From NCBI GenBank assembly GCA_963575645.1, contig OY754473.1, positions 3,162,001 to 3,226,000 on the forward strand: a DNA stretch of 64,000 nt, written 5' to 3'. This document shows, in pieces, positions 29,541-41,749 of the stretch (position 1 is the stretch's first letter; each line of letters opens with the position of its first letter). This DNA is from Xanthostigma xanthostigma (Eukaryota; Arthropoda; Insecta; Raphidioptera; Raphidiidae). Under the pieces are notes generated by a model. It ran no database searches, was not told the DNA's origin, and saw nothing but the letters and a program-made list of their open reading frames with translations. Made by a program: the position numbers and the translations under genes.

Positions 29541-30715
29541 CGAAAAAGCTAAATTTTGTTTTTTATTAATTTTTATATTAGCAAGCTTTTTAGTTCTTAA
29601 GGTTATACGCCCGATAGAGCAATGTATAGATAATACGCTGAAATTTTAATATGTTAATTATGGATATCTCATACATGCAACTGCATTTTTTAAAAAACAT
29701 TGACCGTCTAGTTTTCAAGTTATTAATTATTAAAAATGCGATTTTTAACACAATGATATATGAGAAGACTGACCGGAAGTGTATATAAAAATAAGATTAA
29801 ACCAAATTGGCTATAGACAAATTTTAAAAAAACTGATTATTTGAAAGTTTGACTCTTTTAGATAACGTAAAAATTAAAAAACTATACTTTCCCGTGCAGT
29901 TTTAGAAAAATATTAATTAAAAATTTTCGAAACAACTCTCAAAATCTCTATTTTCTAGATTTGAATTATGTCACCATGAAAACCAGATTACACGAAAAGT
30001 TTTTCATAAATTTTGTTTTTATTAAATAATTTTTTTGACGTAGCTAATAACTAAAACTTGAAAATTGGATATTATCTCATTTACCGTGTATTAAAAACTG
30101 CATTTAATATCCAATAACTCAAAAACTATACGTCTAACGGTTCAAAGGTTTTTAAAACCAAAACGTAAGATAAAATCATTCGTGTACACTGGACTTAATT
30201 AAATATACTGCTTAAGTCACAACTTTATGATATTATGTCAAATGTTTAAATATTATTTCTTAAATATTAAAAAATAAAGCTATGATCAACAGGATATAAT
30301 ATTTCCACAAGAAATAATAAATTTACCAAGTCATATAACATTTTTTTGTTACAACAAAATACGGACGCAGTTTTTACTAATACGGTCGAGAGCGTATAAC
30401 CTTAAGCAAATTTTAGAATACAATTTGCACATAAGTAGAATAGCTGCGGCGAAAGATGAAGCCAACCGCGTCATAGTGACGTGAACGCATTGCGCTCGCC
30501 TTATAGCTTGCTATTGACTGTTTCGGAGATCCATGTGCGTCGAGTGTTTATTTTTATTCTACCGCTATAAATGGATATGTCGAATATATTCCGCACGCCA
30601 CTGTCTGCGGACAAGTAGGCGTTCACTACCATATTATTGATGACGTGCCTGGCTTCAACTCTCACCGCGGGCACTATATATTAAATACAATGTGACGACA
30701 GAAAGTACAATTAAA
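29541..30715. other. AT-rich unassigned stretch
   Basis: No ORF above 60 codons, no repeat partner and no structure recognised over about 1.1 kb. Confidence 0.5.
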
Positions 30716-31140
30716 AAATTCCAGCCAGTTGGGCGACGGGGCCATTCCAGCTTCAAAAAATTTCACATTTGATATAGTATAATAAAGAAAATAAAATTTC
30801 TGATACCGCGTGAGGTGACGCTGGTAATGGCTAGTATTCAATATGATTTTTGCTATCCGTTGCCATGGTTACCTACATAATATGTTTCACGTCATGTACA
30901 AAATAATCAAAGCATACTATTTTATTTCTGTCAGATCTACAAAACAAAATAACAACTGATTTCTTTTTATTTTAAAAATGTTTCCGAGACTATAAAGTTT
31001 AGAAAAAAAATTTTTTCAAGAAACTTTCTTGAAAAAATAAATAGATTATAATAATCCGTTATGAAAAGTATACCATTATTACATAAAAAACACCGTTATA
31101 GCATATATATCTTTTCTTACCTAAGTTTTGTATATGCGCA
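30716..31140 (+). mobile_element. Helitron-like repeat family 2, copy
   Basis: Begins ATTCCAGCCAGTTGGGCGAC and ends near TATATGCGCAGG; same block order as 27624-28255. Confidence 0.65.
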
Positions 31141-31328
31141 GGAAAAATAGTGCTAAATAGTTATAATTATTCAGTTTTTTTTTTTCATTTCAGATCAAAC
31201 GAGTATTTGCTGCAGAGGTGCCCCATAAACTCAAAGAAATTTATTAAAGGTATGTTAAGTCATTTTTACAAAGCTTGTTATTAGGACAGCAAAAATAAAA
31301 AAAAACGGAACTATCATTATATCTGCAA

Positions 31329-31600
31329 CTAGCTTTTACCCGCGACTTCATCCACATGGAATCAGCGACTACAATTGATATAATTGATTTAAAAAAAATA
31401 AATTCTTAATTTAAGACAACCCTATAAACAAAGTTTTTTGTTTTACCATCTTTTGCAAAAACATAAAGATTTTGTGGATTAGATACACGTGAGCAATCCA
31501 TGTACAGCTGACCGCGCGAAAAACATGGTTTTTCTAAATGAATGCCAGCTACCTTAAGTGCTTTGTTTATAATTATTCCGGAAGCAGTATTTATTGTAAA
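31329..31600 (-). mobile_element. Helitron 3' end with helicase remnant
   Basis: CTAG at 31329-31332 is preceded on the minus strand by a GTGGATGAAGTCGCGGGT hairpin-like block, a second Helitron 3' terminus type. Similar termini are at 33011 and 48113. The helicase C-terminus (next entry) lies just inside. Confidence 0.75.
31406..31600 (-). pseudogene. Helitron Rep/helicase C-terminal fragment
   Basis: The 64-codon minus-strand frame contains INKALKVAGIHLEKPCFSRG, QLYMDCSRVSNPQNLYVFAK and DGKTKNFVY, ending RVVLN and stop. The block G--L--PCFSHGQLYVA-SRV----NL---- is the conserved C-terminal motif VI region of the Pif1-type helicase in Helitron RepHel proteins. The preceding INKAQGQ-type motif is replaced by unrelated residues, and everything upstream is lost. 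The stop lies 74 bp before the CTAG terminus, as in autonomous Helitrons. Confidence 0.85.
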
Positions 31601-31805
31601 TTAAGAATTATAAAGGAAACAACAATTGGTCTTACTGTTTAATTTTTAATTTAACACTTCACATTACAACGTTTCGGCCATCTCGGCTCAAGCCATGATC
31701 CTCTTCAGGTATAAGGATCCGCGATATGGACTACTCTATCTGGCGGCGAAACTTACTAACTAACATGTAAGAAACAAGTATATGAATCGTAATGTCAATG
31801 AATAC
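31601..31805 (-). mobile_element. Penelope-like fragment with hammerhead-like motif
   Basis: On the minus strand, CTGAAGA (31702-31708), a GG...CC-closed stem containing GGCTTGAGCC, then GAAAC (31671). This is the CTGANGA...GAAA arrangement. The flanking 31712-31805 recurs inverted at 10690-10785. No coding sequence. Confidence 0.4.
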
Positions 31806-33008
31806 TGTTAATCGTAATTTTTTTTATAATAATAAATGGAAACTGCGAAGTTTTCACCTCGTGCAAACACAAATAAAAAGTTAGTAAAAGGTTGTAATAG
31901 TACCACGTCATTTCAATGCAGATGATTAGTTATTTTACCAAGTAAGTAGGTATTATACTTGGTCTAGTATTGAGAACTTAATTTGATTAGTTATTATTAT
32001 TAAATAACATTAAGAGTTTTGATAGAAAAAAAATAAAGTTGAAAATACATTTTGACAGATGACTATTTTTAGGTTGGGAACTTACCTGTTGCAATAAAGT
32101 AATGTTTCAATAATATGTTTGCAACGTTCATCAACACTGCATTGATATATCTCTATTTACCACTTTTATTTCTTGTGGATTGCTCTTTAAATTGGAAGTT
32201 TGTAAACAGAAAGCATTAAAATTCTCTTTGCAGTTGAATTTTTGCCTATTTTTATGATATGGCCGGCATTAAATATACGGTTCCCCTTCAAGGAAATTTC
32301 TTTTTCGGCGATGTACGCTACTGGTAGTGGTCCTAACAACATATTAAAAAATCAGAACTACATGTTAGTTTGCGAGTTTAATGTTAGATATGACCGGCCT
32401 ATTATCATTTTATTGCACTTAAAAAAATTCACAATTGCACTGTTTACTATACACTAACCATAGTAACTATGGGAAATGATACCCTATCGTCGCCATGTTT
32501 TTAAAGCTCCGCCCATTTGAAGGACCCCAATACATTTAATAAAAAAAAAAAAACTGACCGCAATTGAGCGATGCGTTTTCATATCGGTTCAGATTGACTT
32601 CGGAAATTTTACAAGCGTCCATAAAAAAAAGATTTCACTGTAACATAAAAAAGGGAAAGCAAAAGCGAAATAAAATAAAATTGCAGTGATTAAGTCGTTG
32701 ACAAAGAAAATTATTGTGAAAGGAAGTAACAGATTTTCCAGTTCCGAACCGTTAGTTTCGGAACAACCGTATTATATCATACAATTTATGACCGCTATCC
32801 ATCAGCTATGTACAGAGTTATTTTCGGTCTTTCGGACTGTGTTTATTAGCCAAACCCCGCCCTCCTCCTTACCCGTGTTGCACTGTGATGCATTTAGGAA
32901 AGTAAACTTAAGATTATACGAACCAAATACTTAATTCATAGTATAATCCGTCCAAGTTAAATAGTCAGATAATATGTGTCAATTGCTAAAACTCGTTGTT
33001 ATTGAGTT
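31806..33008. other. unassigned stretch
   Basis: ORFs of 71 codons (32242) and 82 codons (32686) have no motifs I recognise. Otherwise AT-rich with no repeat partner. Confidence 0.4.
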
Positions 33009-33010
33009 TA

Positions 33011-33115
33011 CTAGCCGCTTCCCGCGACTCCGTACGCGATTGAAACGATATTTTATACAACAGCAGTTGAGCCTTCGGCTCCACCGTATTATAATATTAT
33101 TATTTGTTGGCGTCT
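33011..33115 (-). mobile_element. Helitron 3' terminus fragment, second type
   Basis: ACTAGCCGCTTCCCGCGACT followed by GAGCCTTCGGCTC on the plus strand; the same order is seen at 48112-48185. On the minus strand this ends in CTAG. Confidence 0.55.
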
Positions 33116-33184
33116 GCAATTTTTAGTATCGTCCAAAATTAACAGATATTTGTCATTTTTTTAATTTATAGATTTAACGCCCTT

Positions 33185-33430
33185 ATTGCCATATTCATCG
33201 TACGTAAGTAGTTATTTATTCGGTTAATTTGTTCTTCGGGTAACTATTCCTCCGAATAAATTGCGATAATTTAATTCATCAAACATTATTATGCTTACTG
33301 CAGGTATAAATCTATTTTGTCTTACTTTCAGGGTATAAATATTTATTCGCCTGATAAAATAATAATGGCCGCCTGATAGATCATAATATCTAACCTATAA
33401 ATGTGGAGTATTATATCTACAGTTTGCACT
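33185..33430 (+). repeat. dispersed repeat, copy 2
   Basis: Inverted partner of 7888-8085, with the same block order. Confidence 0.6.
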
Positions 33431-34263
33431 TGTGAATTTATTTGTGTTGTTTAACCTTTTGGAAAGTGTATATAGTTGTAAATGGAAGTTTTGTGTGCAA
33501 TTAGATTAGGATAAAACATTATTTTGTGAAACTTTTTTTTGACGCTATCGGTCGGATTTTTGAACGTCAAAATATTCAACAAAAAGAGCAAGGAGTATAG
33601 TGCAGTGTATGTTTATTCTTTAACTATCTTTTCGACCTGATAATTTGCTTGGTGAATTGAAAGTAAATTTTATTCTAACGAATAAAAGATTAGTAACTTC
33701 TATCTTTAATAGCGTTCTGTGAATATGTACATTAGAGGATGAATTTTCAAAATAACTAGGGCGGTGCCCAGGTATTGGGCGCAGAAATGACCAGATCGGG
33801 AGCAAGTTTTTAGGTCATGTAAGATTTGAACATTTTTCAAGGGCACTGCTAATACCGTGTCAGTATTTATTTCTTTTTATCTCTACTGTAGTGTTTGTGG
33901 TTGATCAGATTCTTTCAAATTAGTAAAACTATTGAATTTGTTTTAATAATGCTTTATTTACATTACCACCGTAGACCTACGCCAGCTCGCGCTGGCATAG
34001 CCACGTGCGTCCACCACCTGACTTCTTATCCACTACCAGACAGTTCCTCTTCCTTCCAAATATACATACATTTATATCAATTTGAAATGCAAACCCATGC
34101 GCATTTAACTAGACCACTTAAGTAAGTGTTATAGTGAAATACTGCGTTTGCTGTCTACATTGCAATACGTAACGTAACCTACATACTGTATAATATACAG
34201 TACACTACTCCAATCAGGATAATAGACTGTCGATTAGAATCACTCCTATCTCTAGAAGTTTCA
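33431..34263. other. unassigned stretch
   Basis: ORFs of 61 (minus) and 76 (plus) codons without known motifs; no repeat recognised. Confidence 0.4.
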
Positions 34264-35177
34264 CTTCAAAAAATTTGAAAAGAAGTTTGACCCTGCAGGC
34301 CATCCCTGTAACTTCCCGCTATTTTCGAGTTCAAAACGCTCAAAAATGTATAAAATATAGCAAGAAGTTTTTTTTTTAACTCTTCGAGCTCAAAAAAAAC
34401 ACTTTGTTACGAAATTTTCGTTCACGATATCTCATGAACAAATGAACCGATTTTGATGCGATTTGCGGCAGTCGACGCAATTTTTTAACCTAAAAAAGTA
34501 ATTTATTACAGAAAAATCGATCTCATAGGAATTTTACGAGCAATTTAAAAAAAACACTTTTTTACAAATTTTTCGTTCACGATATCGTGAACAAATGAAC
34601 CGATTTTGATGCGGTTTGCGGCGATCGACGCAGTTTTTTTAACCTAAGAAAGTAAATTATTACAAAAAAATTGATTTGATAAGAATTTTACGAGTAATTT
34701 TAAAAAATTACTTTTTTTCCTAATTTTTCGTTCACGTTATCTCATGAACAAATGAACCAATTTTAATCTGGTTTGCGGCGATCGACGCAGTTTTTTTAGC
34801 CTAAGAAATTAATTTATTACAAAAAAATCGATCTGATAACAATTTTAAGTCATTTTAAAAAAATACTTTTTTACGATTTTTTCGTTCACGGTATCTCGTG
34901 AACAAATGAACCGATTTTGATGCGGTTTGCGGAAATCGACGCACTTTGTTATGAAGAAGAGCTGATTAGATTTTGGAATTAATCGGTTTATTAGTTTAGA
35001 AAATATTTTACAAAAACAAATTTTTAAAAATTTTTGAATCTTGTTTTTTTAAGATTCCTCAAAATTTGTTGGGCCGAATCATTTCAAATTTTCAGGAAGT
35101 CTAAGTTCACCAAGATCACGTCAGATGCCGCAAACCGCGTTTCAGTCGGACACTCCGTTCAAAAGATATAAAAGGTT

Positions 35178-35225
<48 letters not shown>

Positions 35226-35385
35226 GCCCTACGGACATCATCGCCAAAATAGTTTCAATAGCTTCCTAGCACCTCAAAACGTCGAGATCTGGCGAAAACT
35301 CGATTTCCGAAAATCGGGGTGAAACCAATAACTTCCCGATTTTTGAAAAAAAAAAATTTTTTTTAAGCGGAAAGTTAAAAAAAAT
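34264..35385 (-). mobile_element. 1.1-kb AACTTCCCGC repeat, copy 2
   Basis: Inverted copy of 11261-12381, with the same internal units of about 150 bp and a (CA)n run at 35189-35221 corresponding to the (GT)n there. Confidence 0.8.
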
Positions 35386-36045
35386 TCCATAAACAAAAAA
35401 ACCGATGGACATAGTAATGGTGTGAGTTATGGCATTAAACGTGCATTATTACGACAGTCGCTTGAACTCAGCATGATGAACTTAAGGAACGCGTTCCATA
35501 AAAGTTTTGTGAACTGTTTTGTTCCCTCCTCCTTGTTCCTGTTGCTCCCCGCCTGGTTTATTGCAACGGTCTGGGTACTTTATGACCATTCCGGTTTATG
35601 GTTAATAAAACAAACTCATTTAGATTACATACTATTTATTAATGTTTATCAAATAATAATATAGTTATAAACTGCTTGAGACTTGAATGCAACACATACA
35701 ATTTATTTGAAGAGTAACTTCTTATGCTATTGGATTCGTATTTCTTCGGGTCCGTGTCGGATGACTTCGGAAGAAATGTAAACACCAAGATTATCACGTA
35801 GGATGCTTATCTCTTTAAGTCCGAGATTAAGTATTATTAGAAAATATTTATTCAAAAATAATTTACATGAACAAAAACCATACAGAATAACTGAAAATAA
35901 TTATTTAAAAAATAAGGCCCAGCCATTTTTGCAAAAAATTGTGGTATAGGACTATATTCGCATCGGTAGTAAGTTATAAAACAATATCGTTTAATAGTTT
36001 TGCGGTTAGCTGACATAACCAGTAAGACTCAAAGGGTTATAGTCT
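35386..36045. other. unassigned stretch
   Basis: An 80-codon ORF at 35422-35664 has a hydrophobic middle but no recognised family. No repeat partner. Confidence 0.35.
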
Positions 36046-36048
36046 AGT

Positions 36049-36062
36049 TCAGGGGTCGGCAA
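36049..36062 (+). mobile_element. truncated hAT left end
   Basis: GTCTAGTTCAGGGGTCGGCA is the same flank plus left end as at 9014-9034. It breaks off directly into the family 2 repeat. Confidence 0.5.
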
Positions 36063-36064
36063 CC

Positions 36065-36525
36065 TAACTAGTTTATTTCTGACAGATTCATAAAACAAAA
36101 GAGCGGATGATTTTTTTATTTTCTATATACTTATCTCCGAAACTATAAAGTTTAGAACAAAATGTTTTTAACGAAACTGTCTTGAAAAAATAAATAGAAT
36201 AAGCCGTTATGAAAAGTATACCATTATTATATAAAAAAAAAAACACCGTTTATATCTCTTCTGCGCATGCGCCGATTTTCCTCGAAAACAATAGGGCTCT
36301 TCATATTTGCATACCAAACATCCTCCCAAAATTTGGTTTCAATCCAACCATCCGTTTGACCTGTATCGTGTTCACAGACTAACAGACGCACAGAGTTTTT
36401 CCAAAAATATGTTTTTTAGATTCGGGAGACCTCAAAACGGAAAGATATTGTAAATTTTTTGAAAAGTGATTTTTGACCTAAACTAGTACCATTCCCCACT
36501 TGTGAGTTGGAATGGTAAAACTAAA
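36065..36525 (+). mobile_element. Helitron-like repeat family 2, 5'-truncated copy
   Basis: Begins at AACTAGTTTATTTCTGAC and ends GTTGGAATGGTAAAAC. Confidence 0.65.
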
Positions 36526-36569
36526 AAAATTCGTTAACCAAATAAAAAATATATCCGATCTTGTGGATA

Positions 36570-36940
36570 AAATCAAAAACAGTTGTGTGGTTTTAAGAAA
36601 CCACGACGCAAGTGAAACTTTTATTGGATTGTAGGCGTTGGATTGTAGACACTTATCCATCACGATTAATTATAAACAACAATATTCACATGAATACACG
36701 AATAAAAACATGTAAACACTGTACAGCACTTGCCCGCATGACAGACTGACTATGTGTTATACATACTACACGGTCAGCTGATGCTAACCATGGGCGCCAC
36801 CATATTGGCCTTGGCTGCTCTACCGAGCGCCTACTCCGAACGCCTTTCACTTTACCCCTACTCCGCGGCCGCCTGTAATGCGACATGCAACAGACGGCCA
36901 GAAAAGTTCGGGGCGATAGAATAAAAGTTTCACTTTAAAA
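36570..36940 (-). mobile_element. AAGTGAAACTTTTATT-ended repeat, copy 1
   Basis: The ends AAGTGAAACTTTTATT and AATAAAAGTTTCACTT are inverted. An almost identical inverted copy lies at 45858-46209. Both carry the same 66-codon ORF with one residue different, reflecting repeat identity rather than selection. Confidence 0.75.
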
Positions 36941-37415
36941 ATATCTAATGCTATCAAATTCAAACTCTTGAAAAATATCAGAAAGTCTATAATTAAAAGT
37001 ACACAGACAAAAAAAGCCGGACACCTGGCAACCGTATGCACACTTCCATCGTTCATGCTCGGGAATATTGTCTGTTCAAGTTGTTGTTACACAAATGTGG
37101 GTGGCGCAGTTCTTAAGCGCTAACAATAGCGCGACAAAAAAAAAATGATTCATGGAAAGTAATCGAAGAAAATTTATGGATATGCTTTTGAATGCAATGG
37201 TTTCTCGGCTGGATATCTGCATTATACACTGATATAACAGAGAGAACTGCGACTATGCTCCGGCGGAACAGAAACAATATTCCCAGATAAGAAGTAAATC
37301 CATACAATCGTACTTACACAAATATTGTCATTGTTGAATCAGTGCTGCTTTGTTGGGGGTTTATTTAATATATATGTTACGGGAAATGATCAGGACAGAA
37401 AGAATAATTCCCAAT
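36941..37415. other. unassigned stretch
   Basis: Short minus-strand ORFs only. Confidence 0.4.
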
Positions 37416-37420
37416 TCTAA

Positions 37421-37870
37421 AAGCCTCTGCACACGAGGCTAGAAACGCTGCCAGATTCCTTGCTAGATTTGCCTACTAGTTTTCTAGCGCTGGTTTTCTT
37501 GATTGCTGTTAAGTGCTCGCTTCACACGAGACTATTTTTCAAGCCTGTTTTGTGGATAGATCTGGTGCGCGCGCAGTGACAGTTCGAATATAAATACAGA
37601 GCAAAACGTGTCTGTTGTCTGGCAGAATGACGCCATGTGGGCGTTTGTTCAAGTGGCTACGTGAAGATACTGCTTCCTGATTGGTTCTTGCTCATACCTA
37701 GCAACAAATCTAGCAGGAAAAATAGCCCCTGTTCTAATTTTAAAACCTATCTTCTGAGCTAGCAAAGCAGCCCGCAGTGACGTCATTTCCAGCTTCGTAC
37801 CCAGCCTATCGGCTAGCAGAACTCCTAGCAGCGTTTCTAGCAGTGTTTCTAGCCTCTTGTGCAGCGGCCT
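37421..37870. mobile_element. PIF/Harbinger-like MITE, copy 1
   Basis: The left end AAGCCTCTGCACACGAGGCT and the right end (AGGCCGCTGCACAAGAGG on the minus strand) form an inverted terminus. TAA flanks both sides (37418-37420, 37871-37873). Many CTAGCAG/CTGCTAG words lie near both ends. A TWA 3-bp target suits PIF/Harbinger. Confidence 0.75.
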
Positions 37871-37924
37871 TAATGCTGGGTTGCAGAAAAGGTTGCCAAA
37901 AAATCTCATTTGACAATGACCTTA

Positions 37925-38310
37925 AGGTCGTTGCACACGAGGCTGGATTTGCCGCTAGATTTGACTACTGGTTTTCTAGCGCTGGTTTTCTTGATTGCTT
38001 TTATGTGCTCGCTTCACACGAAACGTCTTTTCAAGCTTGTTTTGTAGATAGATCTGGTGCGCGCGCAGTGACAGTTCAAATATAAACACAGAGCAAAACG
38101 TGTCTGTTGTCAGAGCAGAATGACGGCGTGTTGGTTTGTGGGCGTTAGTCGCCCACGTGACAAGATACTGTTTCCTGATTGGTTCCTTGCTCAGAGCAAG
38201 CAGAGGACCTAGCAAGAAAAATAGCCCCTGTTCTAATTTTAAAATATATCTTGTGAGCTAGCAGGCGAGCCCGCCGTGCCGTCATTTCCAGCCTGCCGGC
38301 CAGCAGAAGC
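37925..38310. mobile_element. PIF/Harbinger-like MITE, copy 2 (right end lost)
   Basis: AGGTCGTTGCACACGAGGCT preceded by TTA. The interior matches copy 1 for about 370 bp and is truncated near GCCAGCAGAAGC. Confidence 0.75.
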
Positions 38311-38744
38311 TTTAACATTTTATGTTTTTGATGGGATCAAAAATTTATAAAAGATGATATCAATTCGTTATTGTGTTTGTATGTATGAACGCGATTATGT
38401 CATGAACTGCTGGACCGATTTGTATAAACATTTTTTTATACGGTATAGGATTGTACGAAGACTTAGACTTGTCAAAATACCCGGTTTTATCCGAGCGAAG
38501 CGGTTATCTACAAATAAATAATATGCAAGGTTGTGGTGGAGGAGCGGGTATCTGCACTGCCACCATCATAACTTAGCTCTCTAAAGCCGGGTTGCAGCAT
38601 GCATTGTCAGAAAATCTGGTTCGACGATGACCTTAGACTGTGAATTTTTTTTATATTCGGGAAAAGTTTAATGTCGTCTTATCATATAAAAAATCCGTCA
38701 AGCGCGTATTGACCGCACAAATGACAGGGTTCTCCAGGGTTCGT
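38311..38744. other. unassigned repeat-like stretch
   Basis: CATGAACTGCTGGACCGATT and CCGAGCGAAGCGG resemble words common in insect repeats, but there is no partner in the window. Confidence 0.35.
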
Positions 38745-38860
38745 ATGACGTACTTATTGGACTGATCATAGATAGCAATCGTTGCTTGACAAATATCATA
38801 CCCTAACCTAGAAATGTGTCACTTTAATATTTTGATGCTGTTTTATAGATTATTATTTAA
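38745..38860 (-). repeat. dispersed repeat, partner of 9185-9290
   Basis: Inverted copy, see 9185-9290. Confidence 0.55.
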
Positions 38861-39589
38861 AAAGAAGTCGAGTATCCTTGACTTATTTATTGCGCTGTTA
38901 AAATCACTTTGGGTCCTTTCACAAACCAAGTAGTCGTAATAAATATTGATATGTACACTAGTGACATCGGACGGTCTATTTCAAGTTAATATAGCCTATT
39001 GTTTTGTTGTAATTTTATTACACAATTGTATATCGGTTCACATAAGACGCATGTCTGTAAAATTTCATCCAAATCGATGAAAAGATGGTGGAGGGGAATA
39101 AGGCTGTGATATACGGACGGGCGAATATAAGGGTTCGGTTTTTTGATCGTTTGGGCTACTGAAGCCTAAAAATTAGACACACGTCACAGCATTAGAAATA
39201 AACTTACGTAAATATATCTTAATTTCAAGTTTTCAGTTTATCGCTATAATTTTGACTGCTGACAATTTTTTCTGTAACATATATAACCAGTGAATAGTTA
39301 TTGATATTACATGTACGCCATGCATGTGTGTGTGTGTTTGCAAACAAAATTCACATGTTGATGTTAGACGCCTACAGATGGCAGTAAAAGAATACCAAGT
39401 TTTTTTTTTTTGTTATACGAGTATGATTTATATATAAAATCATGTATTTAAATAAACTAGCGGCCCGGTCTGTGGTCAAAATTCGACCGTAATTCACTCC
39501 GTTATTTTTTTACAGTGTATGAACGTAAACAATGAATGTCTTATTTTATTTAATTTAATGTTTTTGTGACACATATTACAATACGTGTA
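38861..39589. other. AT-rich unassigned stretch
   Basis: GT-rich run near 39326-39340; nothing else recognised. Confidence 0.4.
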
Positions 39590-39808
39590 TAATTCGGTAC
39601 ATATTTTCCCTCCATAACTCGAAAAAATAAATTGAACCTCTGTATCTCGAACACAGCAACTCAAAATTAGTTAGAATTAATTTTAACCTCTACAAGTCGA
39701 ATATTTCCTTACAAAATACACGCCTAAGTCGAAATCCTTCATAAGCCGAAAACTCGGAATTTTTTGGCGTCTCCCTTGAAATTAGACTTACAAAGATTCT
39801 ACTGTACA
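39590..39808 (-). mobile_element. pogo-like terminus fragment
   Basis: Repeated ACCTCT...AAGTCGAA words and a right end GATTCTACTGTA, the reverse of a CAGTAGAA... terminus typical of pogo/Tigger MITEs. The left end is missing. Confidence 0.45.
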
Positions 39809-40124
39809 ATACGCGCCACGGATCTAAAAGGTTCGGAAGTTAGTCACAAACAGCGTCGCAAAGGCACATTTCAGAGCCGTTGAGACTCCCACCACCTCCC
39901 AGCTACCTGCACAGAGCGTGCGCTCGTCGGTGATTGGCCGTGATCGCTCGTTGCCTTTGTCACTTGTCGCTTTCCTGCTTTAAAGTATAGTCGAGTACGC
40001 TATTGTCAAGTTATTGTTATTTTAGTTTTGTTGAGTTGCAAATTTGTAGTTTTTCAACAGACTGTACAAGCGCAAGCCCGCATTCGCATCTAACTTTCGA
40101 GCCTTTTAGATTCGTGGCGCGCAT
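39809..40124. mobile_element. ATACGCGCC-ended MITE, copy 1
   Basis: ATACGCGCCACGGATCTAAA at the left and its inverted match (TAGATTCGTGGCGCGCAT) at the right. A second copy in inverted internal orientation at 46573-46879 is flanked by TA, suggesting Tc1/mariner-type insertion. Confidence 0.75.
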
Positions 40125-40370
40125 TATTCCGAGGTATTTTGTTATGAACTCGATCCAACCTGTTTGTGCAAAGTTGTGATCGGACCGCGCTATTTTATGT
40201 CCCGACCGTATATTACACTAAGTGGAAAGCTCAATTACAGACAGAGCGGTTCACGGCGGGGTGGCCGGCGGGCGGCGCGGCACTAAACGTCTCTCGAACT
40301 CGACAACCGCGCGAATGACATTCCACGCGGACAACGACTTCAACGCCCATATGAAAACGATTGTATTTTT
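40125..40370. other. GC-rich unassigned island
   Basis: CpG-rich DNA unique in the window, cut by the K element at 40371. The plus-strand frame from 40222 runs into that element. No family recognised. Confidence 0.35.
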
Positions 40371-41027
40371 TGACGTGATAACGTCTTATAAATTGATGAA
40401 TCACCAATCTTATAAATTGATAAAACACCGGCTGCATGCACGAAAAAGTGTAACGTTCCTAAATCCTAACGTTCGTAACGCGTAACGCGTAACGTTTCGC
40501 CTGACCCTGTGCGTGCTTTTTGCTAATTTCTCGCTCAATTTAAATCAGATCGGTTTGAAACCAGTCTTAAACGAAAGAGGAGAACATTTTACATAGATTT
40601 CGTATAACAGAATTTGCCTAAACAGTTTTTTTATACAAATTTATATAGAAAAATAGCTGTATAAATGCAATGTTGTCTAATGCATGGCGCGACGCGGTCG
40701 GTCGTCTTTGTTTGCCGTACATGGAAATTAGAAGATAACGTATGTCTTGTCTTAACATGAAAACGGCTGCATTTCTAATGTTTAATTCAATTTTTTGACA
40801 TTAGTATTTTGTGAAATGCAACGCCTTCTAAGTTAAGTATTGGAATAACTAATTATTATTAGAACATAATACTTTGACAGTTGCAAACGTCACTTTTGAC
40901 ATTTCTTATCATTCCGACACCAAGGATAAGCGGATTGAAACCAAATTTTGGGAGGTTTAGGTTATGTATTACGGAATACGTTATCACGTAAAACTATCGT
41001 CCGTAAACCCACTTTACAGACAACCAA
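40371..41027 (-). mobile_element. K family element, copy 6 (subfamily 1)
   Basis: TGACGTGATAACGT to CAGACAACCAA, followed by a T-run. Minus orientation, 657 bp. Confidence 0.9.
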
Positions 41028-41745
41028 TTTTTTTTTTTGAATTTTTATTATGCGCTGTCAAAACATTTGCCGTCACCTACAACTAGGGAATGCAATCCCG
41101 CAAGATAATTTAAAAGAAGAATCAACTTAAAAATCACTCTGTAACAATGGATGTGTCTTAACAATATCGATAGCAAACTTAGCTAGATCTAACTAAAAAT
41201 AATGCAAATTTTAAGTGGATTATTTATTAGAACAGAGAAAACGCCTGTTCATCAATTTAATTCTATACTAGTACCGCGGTTGTGCGTCTCTGTTCTTACC
41301 CGCACCACTACTTCCGTCGCGCTTTTTAACTCGTACTTACCGCGCCCAAAGAAGTTTTACTTAAAAAAATTACTTCCACGCGTGCTGTCAGTCCGATCAA
41401 TGCATTTCTTTTCTTTGTTATTTCTTATTTTTCTATACAATTCGATATTACGGGATGTTAAAAAAAAATGTCAGAATACTCTTTGCTGGAATATTTATAG
41501 ACTTCTAAAAATAAAAATCACAGCAATAATAATTCATAATTGATATATGAAATAGTGGCTTATGTATCGAGACTGTAATGATTTATTTTATGTTCGAGTG
41601 TGACATTACGTTAAAATGAGCGATTAGCGAGTTTTAACAGTCACACGAGACATAAAAAAATTAGAATTGCGATTCATCCAAAATTTTTCTACGTATCTCC
41701 TATAAATAGCTGATTTTCCATATATTTATATAATTGACAGTTCTT
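41028..41745. other. unassigned stretch
   Basis: A 113-codon plus-strand ORF (41202-41543) has no recognised domain, promoter or splice support. Kept as non-gene. Confidence 0.35.
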
Positions 41746-41749
41746 CTCC

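Noticed and set aside
41202..41543. 113-codon plus-strand ORF
   Set aside because: No domain, no splice or promoter support and an AT-rich hydrophobic tail.
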